DNA of 64,000 bases from Thiomargarita sp. (GTDB lineage Bacteria > Pseudomonadota > Gammaproteobacteria > Beggiatoales > Beggiatoaceae). The stretch is from positions 1-64,000 of the forward strand of contig DZAL01000002.1 of NCBI GenBank assembly GCA_022729575.1, written 5' to 3'. Below, piece after piece: positions 46,601 through 53,267 of the stretch (position 1 is its first letter; each line of letters starts with the position of its first letter). A program made the translations under genes and the position numbers. The notes under the pieces were generated by a model. The model was given only the letters and a program-made list of their open reading frames with translations, was not told the origin of the DNA and made no database searches.

Positions 46601-47804
46601 CCGGTCGTATGCCCAAGGAAAAGAGGACCAGGACGGTGACCGCACTGGTGGCGATGAATAATTTTTTGATCAAGTCGTTGACTTTATCATTGGCGGTTTG
46701 ACCGTAATTGCGGGTGACTTCGACATGAACGTTACTGGGGATGAGACTCCCTTTTAATTTTTCGACATGAGTTAAAATCGAACTGGCGACGGTGACTCCG
46801 TTGCTGGCGATTTTTTTGGCAATGGCAATGGTGACGGCGGGCGCATTGTCGATGTTGGCGGTCGGTACTTTGAGAGTTGGGTCCTGTTTTTGTGCTTCAT
46901 AGCCATAGGCAGCGCCCGAAAAATAATTAACAAATTGTCGTCGTTCACTTTGTGGCTCAGGGCCGATGGTGACCTCGGCAATGTCGCGGACATAGACAGG
47001 AGTCCCTTGATAAGTACCAATGACTAATTGTTCGACTTCTCGCGCACTGCTTAAAAATTTACCGGCATAGACGCTAAAATGGGTATTTCCGGTTTCGATC
47101 TGGCCGGCCGGTATTTCGCTGTTAGCGGTTTGAATGGTTTGCGCGACTTGGGCTAAACTGATGCCAAAGCCCGATAATCGCTCCGGTTTGACTTCGATTA
47201 AGACTTGTTCGGCCCGGCCGCCAATGATAAAACTGTGGCCGGTGTTTTCAATCTCCTTAAGACTTTGCATGACATCTAAGGCTAACGTGCGTAGATCGCT
47301 GTCGTCCACGTCTTCCGACCATAAAGTTAAGTTGACGACAGGGACATCGTCAATGCCTTTGGGCTTAACCAGGGGTGGCATGACACCAGGGGGCATTTGG
47401 TCTAGGTTGGATTGTAATTTATCATGAACTTTGAAAATAGAAAATTCTAATTGCTCTCCCACTTCAAATTGTACCGTCACTAAACCTTGTCCATGCTCGG
47501 CGGCTGAGTAAACATGTTCGACGGCTGGAATTTCGCTAAGTATTCGTTGCATGGGTTCAATGGCTAACCGGGACACTTGTTGGGAGGAGGCACCGGGGTA
47601 TTGGATAAAAATATCTACCATGGGCACGGAAATTTGTGGGTCTTCTTGGCGTGGGGTAAAGAGTAAGCCAAGGAGACCCATAAATAACATAGCAAAAAAC
47701 AGTAAGGGTGAGAGCGGCGAATGAATAAACGCTTTCGCCATACGACCCGCTATTCCCAAGTGAGTGGATGATAAAGTTGGTGGGGAAGAGTGTTGTTCAG
47801 TCAT
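43695..47804 (-). CDS. RND efflux permease with an extended C-terminal tail
   Basis: An inner-membrane RND transporter of 1369 residues, longer than the usual 1030-1050. The first 1070 residues are a normal AcrB-type pump: TPRQEDPQISVPMVDI, the first periplasmic loop, IFSIGILVDDAIVVIENIYR in helix 4 and the second half with LAGIIVRNSILLVDY. After about residue 1080 come a translated family A repeat (EDLTTFEQLPNL), two more hydrophobic helices (SFIINLIINIINIV, FYLIRGIFLLLFSLLEG) and a Pro-rich low-complexity stretch. A second family A repeat (TTLDLTTFEKLSNL) and a charged end follow. No Shine-Dalgarno site is visible before ATG 47804; AATAACC heptamers occupy that place. It follows its adaptor gene by 86 nt. 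No outer-membrane factor is present. Confidence 0.87.
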   Translation of the reverse strand: MTEQHSSPPTLSSTHLGIAGRMAKAFIHSPLSPLLFFAMLFMGLLGLLFTPRQEDPQISVPMVDIFIQYPGASSQQVSRLAIEPMQRILSEIPAVEHVYSAAEHGQGLVTVQFEVGEQLEFSIFKVHDKLQSNLDQMPPGVMPPLVKPKGIDDVPVVNLTLWSEDVDDSDLRTLALDVMQSLKEIENTGHSFIIGGRAEQVLIEVKPERLSGFGISLAQVAQTIQTANSEIPAGQIETGNTHFSVYAGKFLSSAREVEQLVIGTYQGTPVYVRDIAEVTIGPEPQSERRQFVNYFSGAAYGYEAQKQDPTLKVPTANIDNAPAVTIAIAKKIASNGVTVASSILTHVEKLKGSLIPSNVHVEVTRNYGQTANDKVNDLIKKLFIATSAVTVLVLFSLGIRPAIVVTLVIPVVILITVFAAWLLGYTIDRVSLFALIFSIGILVDDAIVVIENIYRRWLLKGETDTDTAVDAVREVGNPTILATFTVVAALLPMGFVSGMMGPYMEPIPALGSVAMIFSLFAAFIFTPWLAMRIKPSIAALRKAEQKEHHFNEKLERFFRKLLPPLFNSKLKGGLFLIVLIISFFAALSMFYTQHVEVKMLPLDNKPEFNVFIHMPEGTALLETTNLTLTFAEKLREMPEVTALQTYVGTSQPFDFNGMVRHYYMRQSPWQADIHVQLKDKTDRHRSSHEMALDTRRMLKAVLLEMKSPAKIAVVEMPPGPPVLQSIVAEIYGPDDATRRQVANHMTKLFEDAEILDDVDNYMAKEHGIWRFDVDTEKAVRRGIAIDVINQNLAMAMGGFKLGDIKRGTRLEPTYMVMQVPLAVRSQLNRLYDLPIPTTTGTTVPLAELGRFQKLKQHPIYYQKDLRPVEYVVGDSVGVYDVATNQYHLSAPIYGMREIEAQLTDYRTPDGIDLRESGCHTYFQLIPLCNRYLGPPKEYGQSGFEWTGEWTVTYETFRDMGLAFAAAMVLIYILVVWLFGNFIVPAIIMVPIPLTLLGIIPGHWALNAAFTATSMIGWIALAGIIVRNSILLVDYSIHEIQKGTCIQDAVILACKTRTRPILITAFALVAGSGVILFDPIFQGMAISLLFGVLVSTLLTLVVIPLGCISIGPKALCASREDLTTFEQLPNLDAKNLHPKVPETVYKLPLWLRLWSFIINLIINIINIVTMMFYLIRGIFLLLFSLLEGLWSKIKASAQPPIPPRSMPPAPPVTPVPPVTPAPPAPSSVVPPVGPTSPPPPTEDLTTLDLTTFEKLSNLDPLPPPPVSVVAVSPTIAAVTSDEEKSQPVNLPSMEMLIIPHDDSEDGDDLAASARPDTYSQMSGAKMSKKKFQSRRGIRLKTDLSSEVTGSEIMDEAERDESASRVEKPKE
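44035..44082. repeat. Family A palindrome inside the RND gene
   Basis: A perfect family A palindrome plus an extra half arm (AAAGTTGTCAAATCT) lies within the Pro-rich tail coding region of the RND gene and is in frame. It adds about 16 codons without a stop. Confidence 0.85.
44416..44448. repeat. Degenerate family A palindrome inside the RND gene
   Basis: AGATTAGGCAACTGTTCG and a diverged right arm (AAAGTGGTCAAATCT) lie in frame between the pump core and the tail. The changes are not paired, which suggests an old insertion now evolving as coding sequence. Confidence 0.7.
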
Positions 47805-47843
47805 TGGTTATTGGTTATTTGGTTATTGGTTATTCGGTTATTC
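47805..47843. repeat. Heptanucleotide direct repeats before the RND start
   Basis: Five GGTTATT units (AATAACC on the coding strand), with spacers of 0-1 base, sit directly before the ATG of the RND gene, where a ribosome-binding site is expected. A GGAGTCCAAGAC hairpin lies just upstream of them. Heptanucleotide direct repeats between genes are known from marine Beggiatoaceae and cyanobacteria. Confidence 0.75.
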
Positions 47844-47890
47844 AGTCTAAGGAGTCCAAGACCTGTCTTGGACTCCAAAAGTGTTATCTA

Positions 47891-49111
47891 TTATAACTTT
47901 TCATCGGTTACTGCTGGTTTCAGCTTGGTAGTCCAACCGGTGGCCAGTCCTGGGGTGGGTGTCAATTCAATCACTTCACCTTCTTTTAAACCGCTTAACA
48001 CCGTGATTAAGTTATCGAAAGGGATGGCGGCATCTTTGATTAAGTAGGGGTTAATGTCATTGCCTAAGCGTAATAAGCGTAGTTCACGTTTGCCATCTTT
48101 GAGAATATACACGCCTGGCAGACTACCGCGCCACATCAGGGCTTGTCGTGGAATCACCGGTAAGACCGATAATTCTCGATTAGTGTTGTCTGACATCTCC
48201 ACTTGTACATATTGACCTGGACCAGTTTGCATGGGTTCAGGTAATTGAGGAATATCCAATTTAATTTTTACGGTGTGACGTTGTGGATCGGCCATCGGGA
48301 AAATTTGCGCCACTTTGGTTTGAATGGTAAAGCTGTCGGCATCTAATTTGGCAATGACGGTATCCCCTAATTTTAATCCTCGTTCCAATCTAGCGGGTAC
48401 TTCGACTTCGATTTGCAGACGGTCAATGTCAGCAAACTGTAATAAGCGTTGGCCGGGTTGTACGGTGTCTCCGATTTCGACAAATTTTTTTATAATCACT
48501 CCATCAAACGGTGCCTTGCCAACGGCATCGCGTAATTTGGCATCAATTTGTTCGATTTGAGATTGCGCTTGTAATAAAACACTGCGGGATTGGCGGATTT
48601 GGGTGCTGTAAGTATGCAATTCGGCACGACGGTCAAGTGTTTCATCGCTTTCACTCATCATGTCGCTCATGGGTTTGGTAAAAAATTGGTCAAATAAATG
48701 CGGTAAGCCCATTCCTCCTGGTGCTTTGCTGGGCGAATCTGGGGAGTATAATTCACGTTCATATTGAACTCCGGCATGACGTAATGTGGCTTCCGCATTC
48801 ATTATCCCTGCTACGGCGGCGCGTCGTTGTGCCAACAATTCGGTATCGTCTAAAGCAATTAATACGGTACTTTTCTGAAAATGGTCTCCTTCTTCACCGG
48901 CCATGATTTCCACACGCCCAGGTAACTGGGCCGATAAAGTAATTTCTTTATAAGGAATAACCGTACCACTGAGAGTAATCGCGGTGCTTACAGAAAAATT
49001 ACGTACCACATAATTTTCTGGTGCTTCTGTTGCCGGTGCCTCTGCCGAAACCTCTAATACTTGATGACAAACTCCAACAATAACTACTACTTTAATCAAT
49101 TGTTTGAACAT
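47891..49111 (-). CDS. RND efflux periplasmic adaptor (membrane fusion protein)
   Basis: A 406-residue adaptor that links the RND pump to an outer-membrane channel. A signal peptide covers residues 1-24. The barrel-sandwich domain (ITLSAQLPGRVEIMAGEEGD ... GKAPFDGVIIKKFVEIGD) surrounds a coiled hairpin, followed by a beta barrel and membrane-proximal domain. The hairpin includes an odd insert (SPSKAPGGMGLPHLFDQF) that is not typical. It is first in a two-gene operon with the pump. Metal or drug substrate cannot be told from the sequence. Confidence 0.87.
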   Translation of the reverse strand: MFKQLIKVVVIVGVCHQVLEVSAEAPATEAPENYVVRNFSVSTAITLSGTVIPYKEITLSAQLPGRVEIMAGEEGDHFQKSTVLIALDDTELLAQRRAAVAGIMNAEATLRHAGVQYERELYSPDSPSKAPGGMGLPHLFDQFFTKPMSDMMSESDETLDRRAELHTYSTQIRQSRSVLLQAQSQIEQIDAKLRDAVGKAPFDGVIIKKFVEIGDTVQPGQRLLQFADIDRLQIEVEVPARLERGLKLGDTVIAKLDADSFTIQTKVAQIFPMADPQRHTVKIKLDIPQLPEPMQTGPGQYVQVEMSDNTNRELSVLPVIPRQALMWRGSLPGVYILKDGKRELRLLRLGNDINPYLIKDAAIPFDNLITVLSGLKEGEVIELTPTPGLATGWTTKLKPAVTDEKL

Positions 49112-49232
49112 AACTATATGCTTATACCTTAAAATGACATGGGAAGTTTAATGAAGCATTCTCTAAAATTAAGTGAAAATTTTAAGAAGAACGTTTGATT
49201 AAACTTCCAATGGTGTTAATTCATTAATTTCC

Positions 49233-49331
49233 AGATTTGACAACTTGTCGAAAGTTGTCAAATCTCTAGTTGGTTTCCAGATTTGATAACTGGTCGAAAG
49301 TTATCAAATTTAGTGGAAAGTTGTCAAATCT
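49233..49331. repeat. Family A palindromes with a paired variant
   Basis: A full copy (49233-49265), a variant copy (49279-49311) and a half copy (to 49331). The variant reads GATTTGATAACT with AGTTATCAAATT on the other arm, so C-to-T and G-to-A changes pair with each other. The block lies just beyond the stop codon of the SCP2-like gene. Confidence 0.85.
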
Positions 49332-49334
49332 ACG

Positions 49335-49733
49335 CTATTTGACTCGTCCCATCACGGTAAAACTTCTGACAAACGGGCCTGCCATCCGGGGATCTTTAAT
49401 CATGGCACCATAGTCGCCAACCTTAAATTTCAATTTGCCACCCACGTATGCCATACCTAATCCTGCCATGCCGATGCCTTTGTCCATCCATTTCGCCCAG
49501 TTCTCGGGAGTGGCACGTAAATCCCAATTCACTTCTTCTCCATTATACGCGCCAGCGGAGATGCCCTTGCCATTTTCAATCGTCAAAATTCCCAGGGCCT
49601 TCTCCTCATTATCAAACCCATAAGAGATTTTTGAATTAAAGTTGATTTTAGCCAACGCATCCGATAATTCAGGCTCTTTATTCCATTCTTCCATAAAGCT
49701 TTTCATCCAGGCATCCGAAAATAAATCGGCCAT
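49335..49733 (-). CDS. SCP2 sterol-transfer-like protein
   Basis: A small cytoplasmic protein of 132 residues. The pattern (ISYGFDNEEKALGILTIENG, then GGKLKFKVGDYGAMIKDP) fits the SCP2 sterol-binding fold, which holds lipids or acyl chains in a hydrophobic cavity. The assignment is moderate since the family is diverse. The ribosome-binding site is very strong (AAAGGAGG), which suggests high expression. Its leader holds a hairpin terminator and a small palindrome, listed separately. Confidence 0.7.
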   Translation of the reverse strand: MADLFSDAWMKSFMEEWNKEPELSDALAKINFNSKISYGFDNEEKALGILTIENGKGISAGAYNGEEVNWDLRATPENWAKWMDKGIGMAGLGMAYVGGKLKFKVGDYGAMIKDPRMAGPFVRSFTVMGRVK

Positions 49734-49770
49734 ATTGTTTTCCTCCTTTTTATAATTTCAGGTTAAAACA

Positions 49771-49792
49771 GGATAATATTGTTCAATTATCC
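49771..49792. promoter_or_regulatory. Small palindrome in the SCP2-like leader
   Basis: GGATAATATTGTTCAATTATCC has 7-bp arms and an 8-base centre. It lies between a terminator-like hairpin and the start of the SCP2-like gene, so it may be an operator or part of a leader fold. Confidence 0.4.
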
Positions 49793-49805
49793 CACTATAA
49801 AAAAT

Positions 49806-49849
49806 GCAGAATGAGGCATAAATCAAATTATTATTATGCCTCATTCTGC
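49806..49849 (-). terminator. Intrinsic terminator or attenuator upstream of the SCP2-like gene
   Basis: A perfect 16-bp stem (GCAGAATGAGGCATAA arm) with a 12-base loop. On the minus strand it is followed by ATTTTTTATAG, a proper T-run. It lies 73 bp upstream of the SCP2-like start codon on the same strand, and no gene precedes it for over 600 bp. It therefore either ends an unannotated RNA or controls the gene by attenuation. Confidence 0.7.
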
Positions 49850-50474
49850 TCACCAGAATAGTCATTGTCACGCGGTTATTCTACGCTATTTCGCGAAAAA
49901 TTGCCGAGCCAATGGCTAGTATTCAAAAATTTTTTTAAAATCAAACTTTTTAGCCAGCCCTTCATTTATAATATCAACTTGCCTAGCGACTTAAATATGA
50001 GGCAGACACGCTCATTTTAAAACCAATGCTTAAACTAAAAAATGCTTTGTTCTATATTTGCTCTATACTGGATAGTGTTTTAAACCATTATATTTGTAAT
50101 GATAAACGAATCTACAATCATTTTTAATCAGGTCAACAATTAATGATAATTCTACCAATAAAGTATTAGCCTATTGAAATAAATTAATCGGTTATCCTGC
50201 ATAAATAAATTTTTTCTGTTAAGCTATTTTTTATTTAATTTTAAAAATATTAACGACAGATTTATTTTAGGGCAAATACCTTTTCCAAGTCTATACGGTC
50301 CACCACCCCATTTGTGTTTATGTCAATTCATGTCATTTGTGGCTAAATGTTAAAAGCACATAAGACAATAGTGAGTATAGTATTTTTAAAAACCATGGCT
50401 ATTGTTGATCCATGATCTCATTAATTTCATAATTGTTCAATCATTTAACTAACTTTAAAGGAAATCTATATTCT
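49850..50474. other. AT-rich intergenic region
   Basis: A 625-bp space without coding sequence or known repeats, between divergent genes. On the minus strand it may produce the transcript that ends at the hairpin at 49806-49849. AAAGGAA at about 50457 is the ribosome-binding site of the next gene. Confidence 0.6.
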
Positions 50475-52286
50475 ATGAGTTTTATCACTGTAGGCAATGC
50501 GTTAGGTTGTACCATCAACTCTCACCGTCGTGGCTGGGACGGTAGCATTTGTAAAAATGCCGAAACCTGGAATTGCTCCGCCAAACAACAATTTCGAACA
50601 GATTATTGTCAACAAGGTGATCCCCGTTGTTACCATATCCATATTTTTGAAGAAGGCAATCCCTATTGTCTAATCGACGACTTAGGAATTGGGTGGTTAC
50701 TGGAACCTTACCCTGAAGCCCTCAATAATCAGATTTTACTGTTTTGGGGTAAACGTTTTCAAGAGCCTCGTGGCATTAGTGACATTAATACCAGACCAAA
50801 GGATTATGTATTTGGTGCTTATCGCGTGCAAAGCGTCTATCCACAAAAAATTAATGAATTTAAAACTTTGTGGAAAATAGAACCTTATCCTGATGGTTGG
50901 ACACGTTTTCAGCAACCCTATATACTGACAGTCTATTATAAAAGTATTATCGGTGGGGTATATCTAAAAGAAGTCAACCGTGTAGCAGTAGAAAATATGT
51001 TTGAGAAAGCGGCAGAGCAGGCTCGTAGTCCTCATCCTAACTGGTTTACCAGCAAAGATGCCGAGCGATTTGAGTATTTTCATGCTCATTTACACGAATG
51101 GTTTGAACAGGCCCGCGAAGATGCGTTGAAATTACAACAAAACATGGTACATACCTATACCAAACCTTCCTCATTACTGTCGTCGGTAGTAAAGAATCCA
51201 TTTGTGGATGGACTGAAAGGGATCGAACTAAAAAAGACCACGATAACACCTACGAGCATCGTGGCACCTATAGCGTTAACGCCTAAGCCGGTGGTGTCTG
51301 CTAAAATGGACGCACCGGCTTATCCTTTGATCGAAAAAGATACCACTAAGGACCGAATAAAAACGGTTTATAGTAAAGAAACTTTAGATGCTTTGATGGC
51401 CGCGTCGTTAACCAAGAATATTGTGATCTTGACAGGTTCCCCTGGCGTAGGTAAAAGCAGTTTAGCCATTGATTTAATAGATGACTCGGAACGTAAATTA
51501 ATTGTGGCAGTGGGATCCACTTGGCGAGGACGTGAAGATTTGTTAGGTTATGTGAATCCGATTAGCAACGAATTTGAACCGACCGATTTTACTCGTTTTC
51601 TTTATAAAGCCGAAAATACTTGGCGTAAAAATGACAAACGTACTCATATGGTGGTTTTCGAAGAATTTAATTTAAGTCAACCAGAATATTGGTTTGCCGA
51701 TATGTTAGTACGATCCCAATATCCAGAAGACCAAGAAAAACTAAGAACTATTGAATTTGGTGGTAAATGTATTCGTGGTGTCACTACCAATGGCAGTAGA
51801 ATTTTTATTTCACCAGCACTGCGATTTGTAGCTACCATTAACAATGATCATACTACACTGTCCTTGTCACCACGAGTCTTAGACCGAGCCTCGATCATTG
51901 AGTTAACTTTAGAACCGCGCTACACTTTGGAACGGGCTAAACTCGAATTGGACGAAAAACAAATTATGTCCATTGAGGAGCTAGATGCACTACTCAAATA
52001 TAAGAATGCGATGTTTTCCTTACGTGCGGCCGAATCGCTCAAACGTTGCATCGATAATCTACATTTATTAGACATGAACAGCACTTGGGATGCCTTAGAC
52101 ATCATACTACATCAACAGGTACTGACCAAAGTGCGATTAATGGTCGGCGATCCAGCGAATGATAGCCTGATGCAAGGTTTAGAAGATTGGAGTGAGAGTT
52201 ACGGCAAGTATCTGCGTAAATGTGCCACCTTGATTGATGGCTGGACTGAAGCGTTAAAGGATGGACGAGATGTGATTCAGGCGTAA
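50475..52286 (+). CDS. McrB-like AAA ATPase with Cys-rich N-terminal domain
   Basis: A 603-residue cytoplasmic protein. Residues 1-200 form an unfamiliar domain opening with SHRRGWDGSIC and six spaced cysteines (C12, C26, C34, C45, C52, C65) that could bind zinc or an iron-sulfur cluster. A linker follows. The AAA_5/dynein-like ATPase resembles McrB and MoxR: Walker A GSPGVGKS at 321-328, Walker B VVFEEFN near 393-398, ATINNDHTTLSLSPRVLDR with a sensor Asn and arginine finger. McrB uses GTP to drive the McrC nuclease against modified DNA. No McrC-like nuclease is next to it. ATG 50475 has AAAGGAA; a TTG at 50433 is less likely. The role in defence is inference. Confidence 0.83.
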   Translation: MSFITVGNALGCTINSHRRGWDGSICKNAETWNCSAKQQFRTDYCQQGDPRCYHIHIFEEGNPYCLIDDLGIGWLLEPYPEALNNQILLFWGKRFQEPRGISDINTRPKDYVFGAYRVQSVYPQKINEFKTLWKIEPYPDGWTRFQQPYILTVYYKSIIGGVYLKEVNRVAVENMFEKAAEQARSPHPNWFTSKDAERFEYFHAHLHEWFEQAREDALKLQQNMVHTYTKPSSLLSSVVKNPFVDGLKGIELKKTTITPTSIVAPIALTPKPVVSAKMDAPAYPLIEKDTTKDRIKTVYSKETLDALMAASLTKNIVILTGSPGVGKSSLAIDLIDDSERKLIVAVGSTWRGREDLLGYVNPISNEFEPTDFTRFLYKAENTWRKNDKRTHMVVFEEFNLSQPEYWFADMLVRSQYPEDQEKLRTIEFGGKCIRGVTTNGSRIFISPALRFVATINNDHTTLSLSPRVLDRASIIELTLEPRYTLERAKLELDEKQIMSIEELDALLKYKNAMFSLRAAESLKRCIDNLHLLDMNSTWDALDIILHQQVLTKVRLMVGDPANDSLMQGLEDWSESYGKYLRKCATLIDGWTEALKDGRDVIQA

Positions 52287-52313
52287 TCATAATTGGTAGG
52301 GGTGCCTCCTACG

Positions 52314-52812
52314 GGTAGTCCCTCCAAACCCATGGAGGTGTTAACCTTCAATGAGTTATCAAGGCTCAAAGTTTCCTAAACCTTTGAGGTTTAGGAAACT
52401 TAGAATCGCCTTGGCTCAAAGTTTCCTAAACCTTTGAGGTTTAGGAAACTTAGAATCGCCTTGGCTCAAAGTTTCCTAAACCTTTGAGGTTTAGGAAACT
52501 TAGAATCGCCTTGGCTCAAAGTTTCCTAAACCTTTGAGGTTTAGGAAACTTAGAATCGCCTTGGCTCAAAGTTTCCTAAACCTTTGAGGTTTAGGAAACT
52601 TAGAATCGCCTTGGCTCAAAGTTTCCTAAACCTTTGAGGTTTAGGAAACTTAGAATCGCCTTGGCTCAAAGTTTCCTAAACCTTTGAGGTTTAGGAAACT
52701 TAGAATCGCCGAGGTTTCCTAAACCTGTGGGGTTTAGGAAACCTAAAACTGGTAAGGTTTAGGAAAGTTAGCACCTGGATTCTAGTACCTCCATTAATTG
52801 GTAGGGACTACC
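52314..52812. mobile_element. MITE-like element, expanded copy (E family) with 8-bp target duplication
   Basis: A 499-bp copy with both inverted ends (GGTAGTCCCTCCAAACC left, complement of GGTAGTCCCTACCAATT right). It is flanked on both sides by the exact 8-bp sequence CTCCTACG. Its interior is enlarged by a 7-copy 50-bp hairpin array. It lies 27 bp after the McrB-like gene. There is no transposase gene inside. Confidence 0.85.
52363..52712. repeat. Seven perfect 50-bp tandem hairpin repeats
   Basis: Units start at 52363, 52413, 52463, 52513, 52563, 52613 and 52663. Each begins GGCTCAAAGTTTCCTAAACC and contains a 14-bp stem with a TTG loop followed by AGAATCGCC. The units appear identical apart from the final edge. 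It is not a CRISPR array, because the spacers are the same in every unit. Confidence 0.93.
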
Positions 52813-52927
52813 CTCCTACGCATTACTGGTAACACACTGCAATTTGCCGAATGCACCCTACTTCAACTACCAAGTTTGACCCGCACATTAAGTTCCTTTC
52901 TGAAAGCCGATTGGAGTGAAAACTTTC

Positions 52928-53095
52928 CTCGTTCCCACGCGCCAGCGGTCAGCGTTATACACAAGTCCCGCGGCGCCTCTGTAATAGATTGATTTATAAG
53001 AAAATACCTCAAGTGGGACGTACTTACTAAAATCTTTGTAAATCAACTACCTAAAAACTTGTGTATAAGGCTGACCGCGCCAGCGTGGGAACGAG
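52928..53095. mobile_element. Small element with CTCGTTCCCACGC ends
   Basis: A 168-bp element with 39-bp inverted ends that begin CTCGTTCCCACGC and end in TTATACACAAGT. The two arms differ in a short middle block (GCCAGCG versus TGGCGCG). Each arm carries an exact match to the DnaA-box consensus (TTATACACA at 52955-52963 and its complement at 53060-53068). Interior is AT-rich and non-coding. CTCGTTCCCACGC-type arms also occur at 58678-58740. Confidence 0.65.
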
Positions 53096-53112
53096 AAGAA
53101 TATTAATTCAGA

Positions 53113-53170
53113 CCTGGAAAGCCGTGTGCCATGAAAGTTGCCCGCACGGTTTGGATGGGGGGGAAAGAGG
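53113..53170 (+). other. Possible group II intron remnant
   Basis: AAAGCCGTGTGCCATGAAAG followed by TTGCCCGCACGGTTTGG and a G-rich run resembles the conserved stretch found just before the reverse transcriptase gene in bacterial group II introns. No reverse transcriptase or domain V is present nearby, so it would be a fragment. Confidence 0.35.
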
Positions 53171-53267
53171 ACAAGTATCCAGTGAGATAATGAAACTAAG
53201 ATTAGTTCACTGGAGAAAGAAATCTTTTCTCTATCCATATCTATATCACATCACACACTTATGAACT

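Noticed and set aside
52363-52712. CRISPR array
   Set aside because: The 50-bp units are the same throughout, with no variable spacers, and no cas genes are nearby. The array lies inside a transposon-like element.
52928-53095. Replication origin
   Set aside because: Two DnaA-box matches in inverted ends are not enough; there is no dnaA, no box cluster and no typical melting region.
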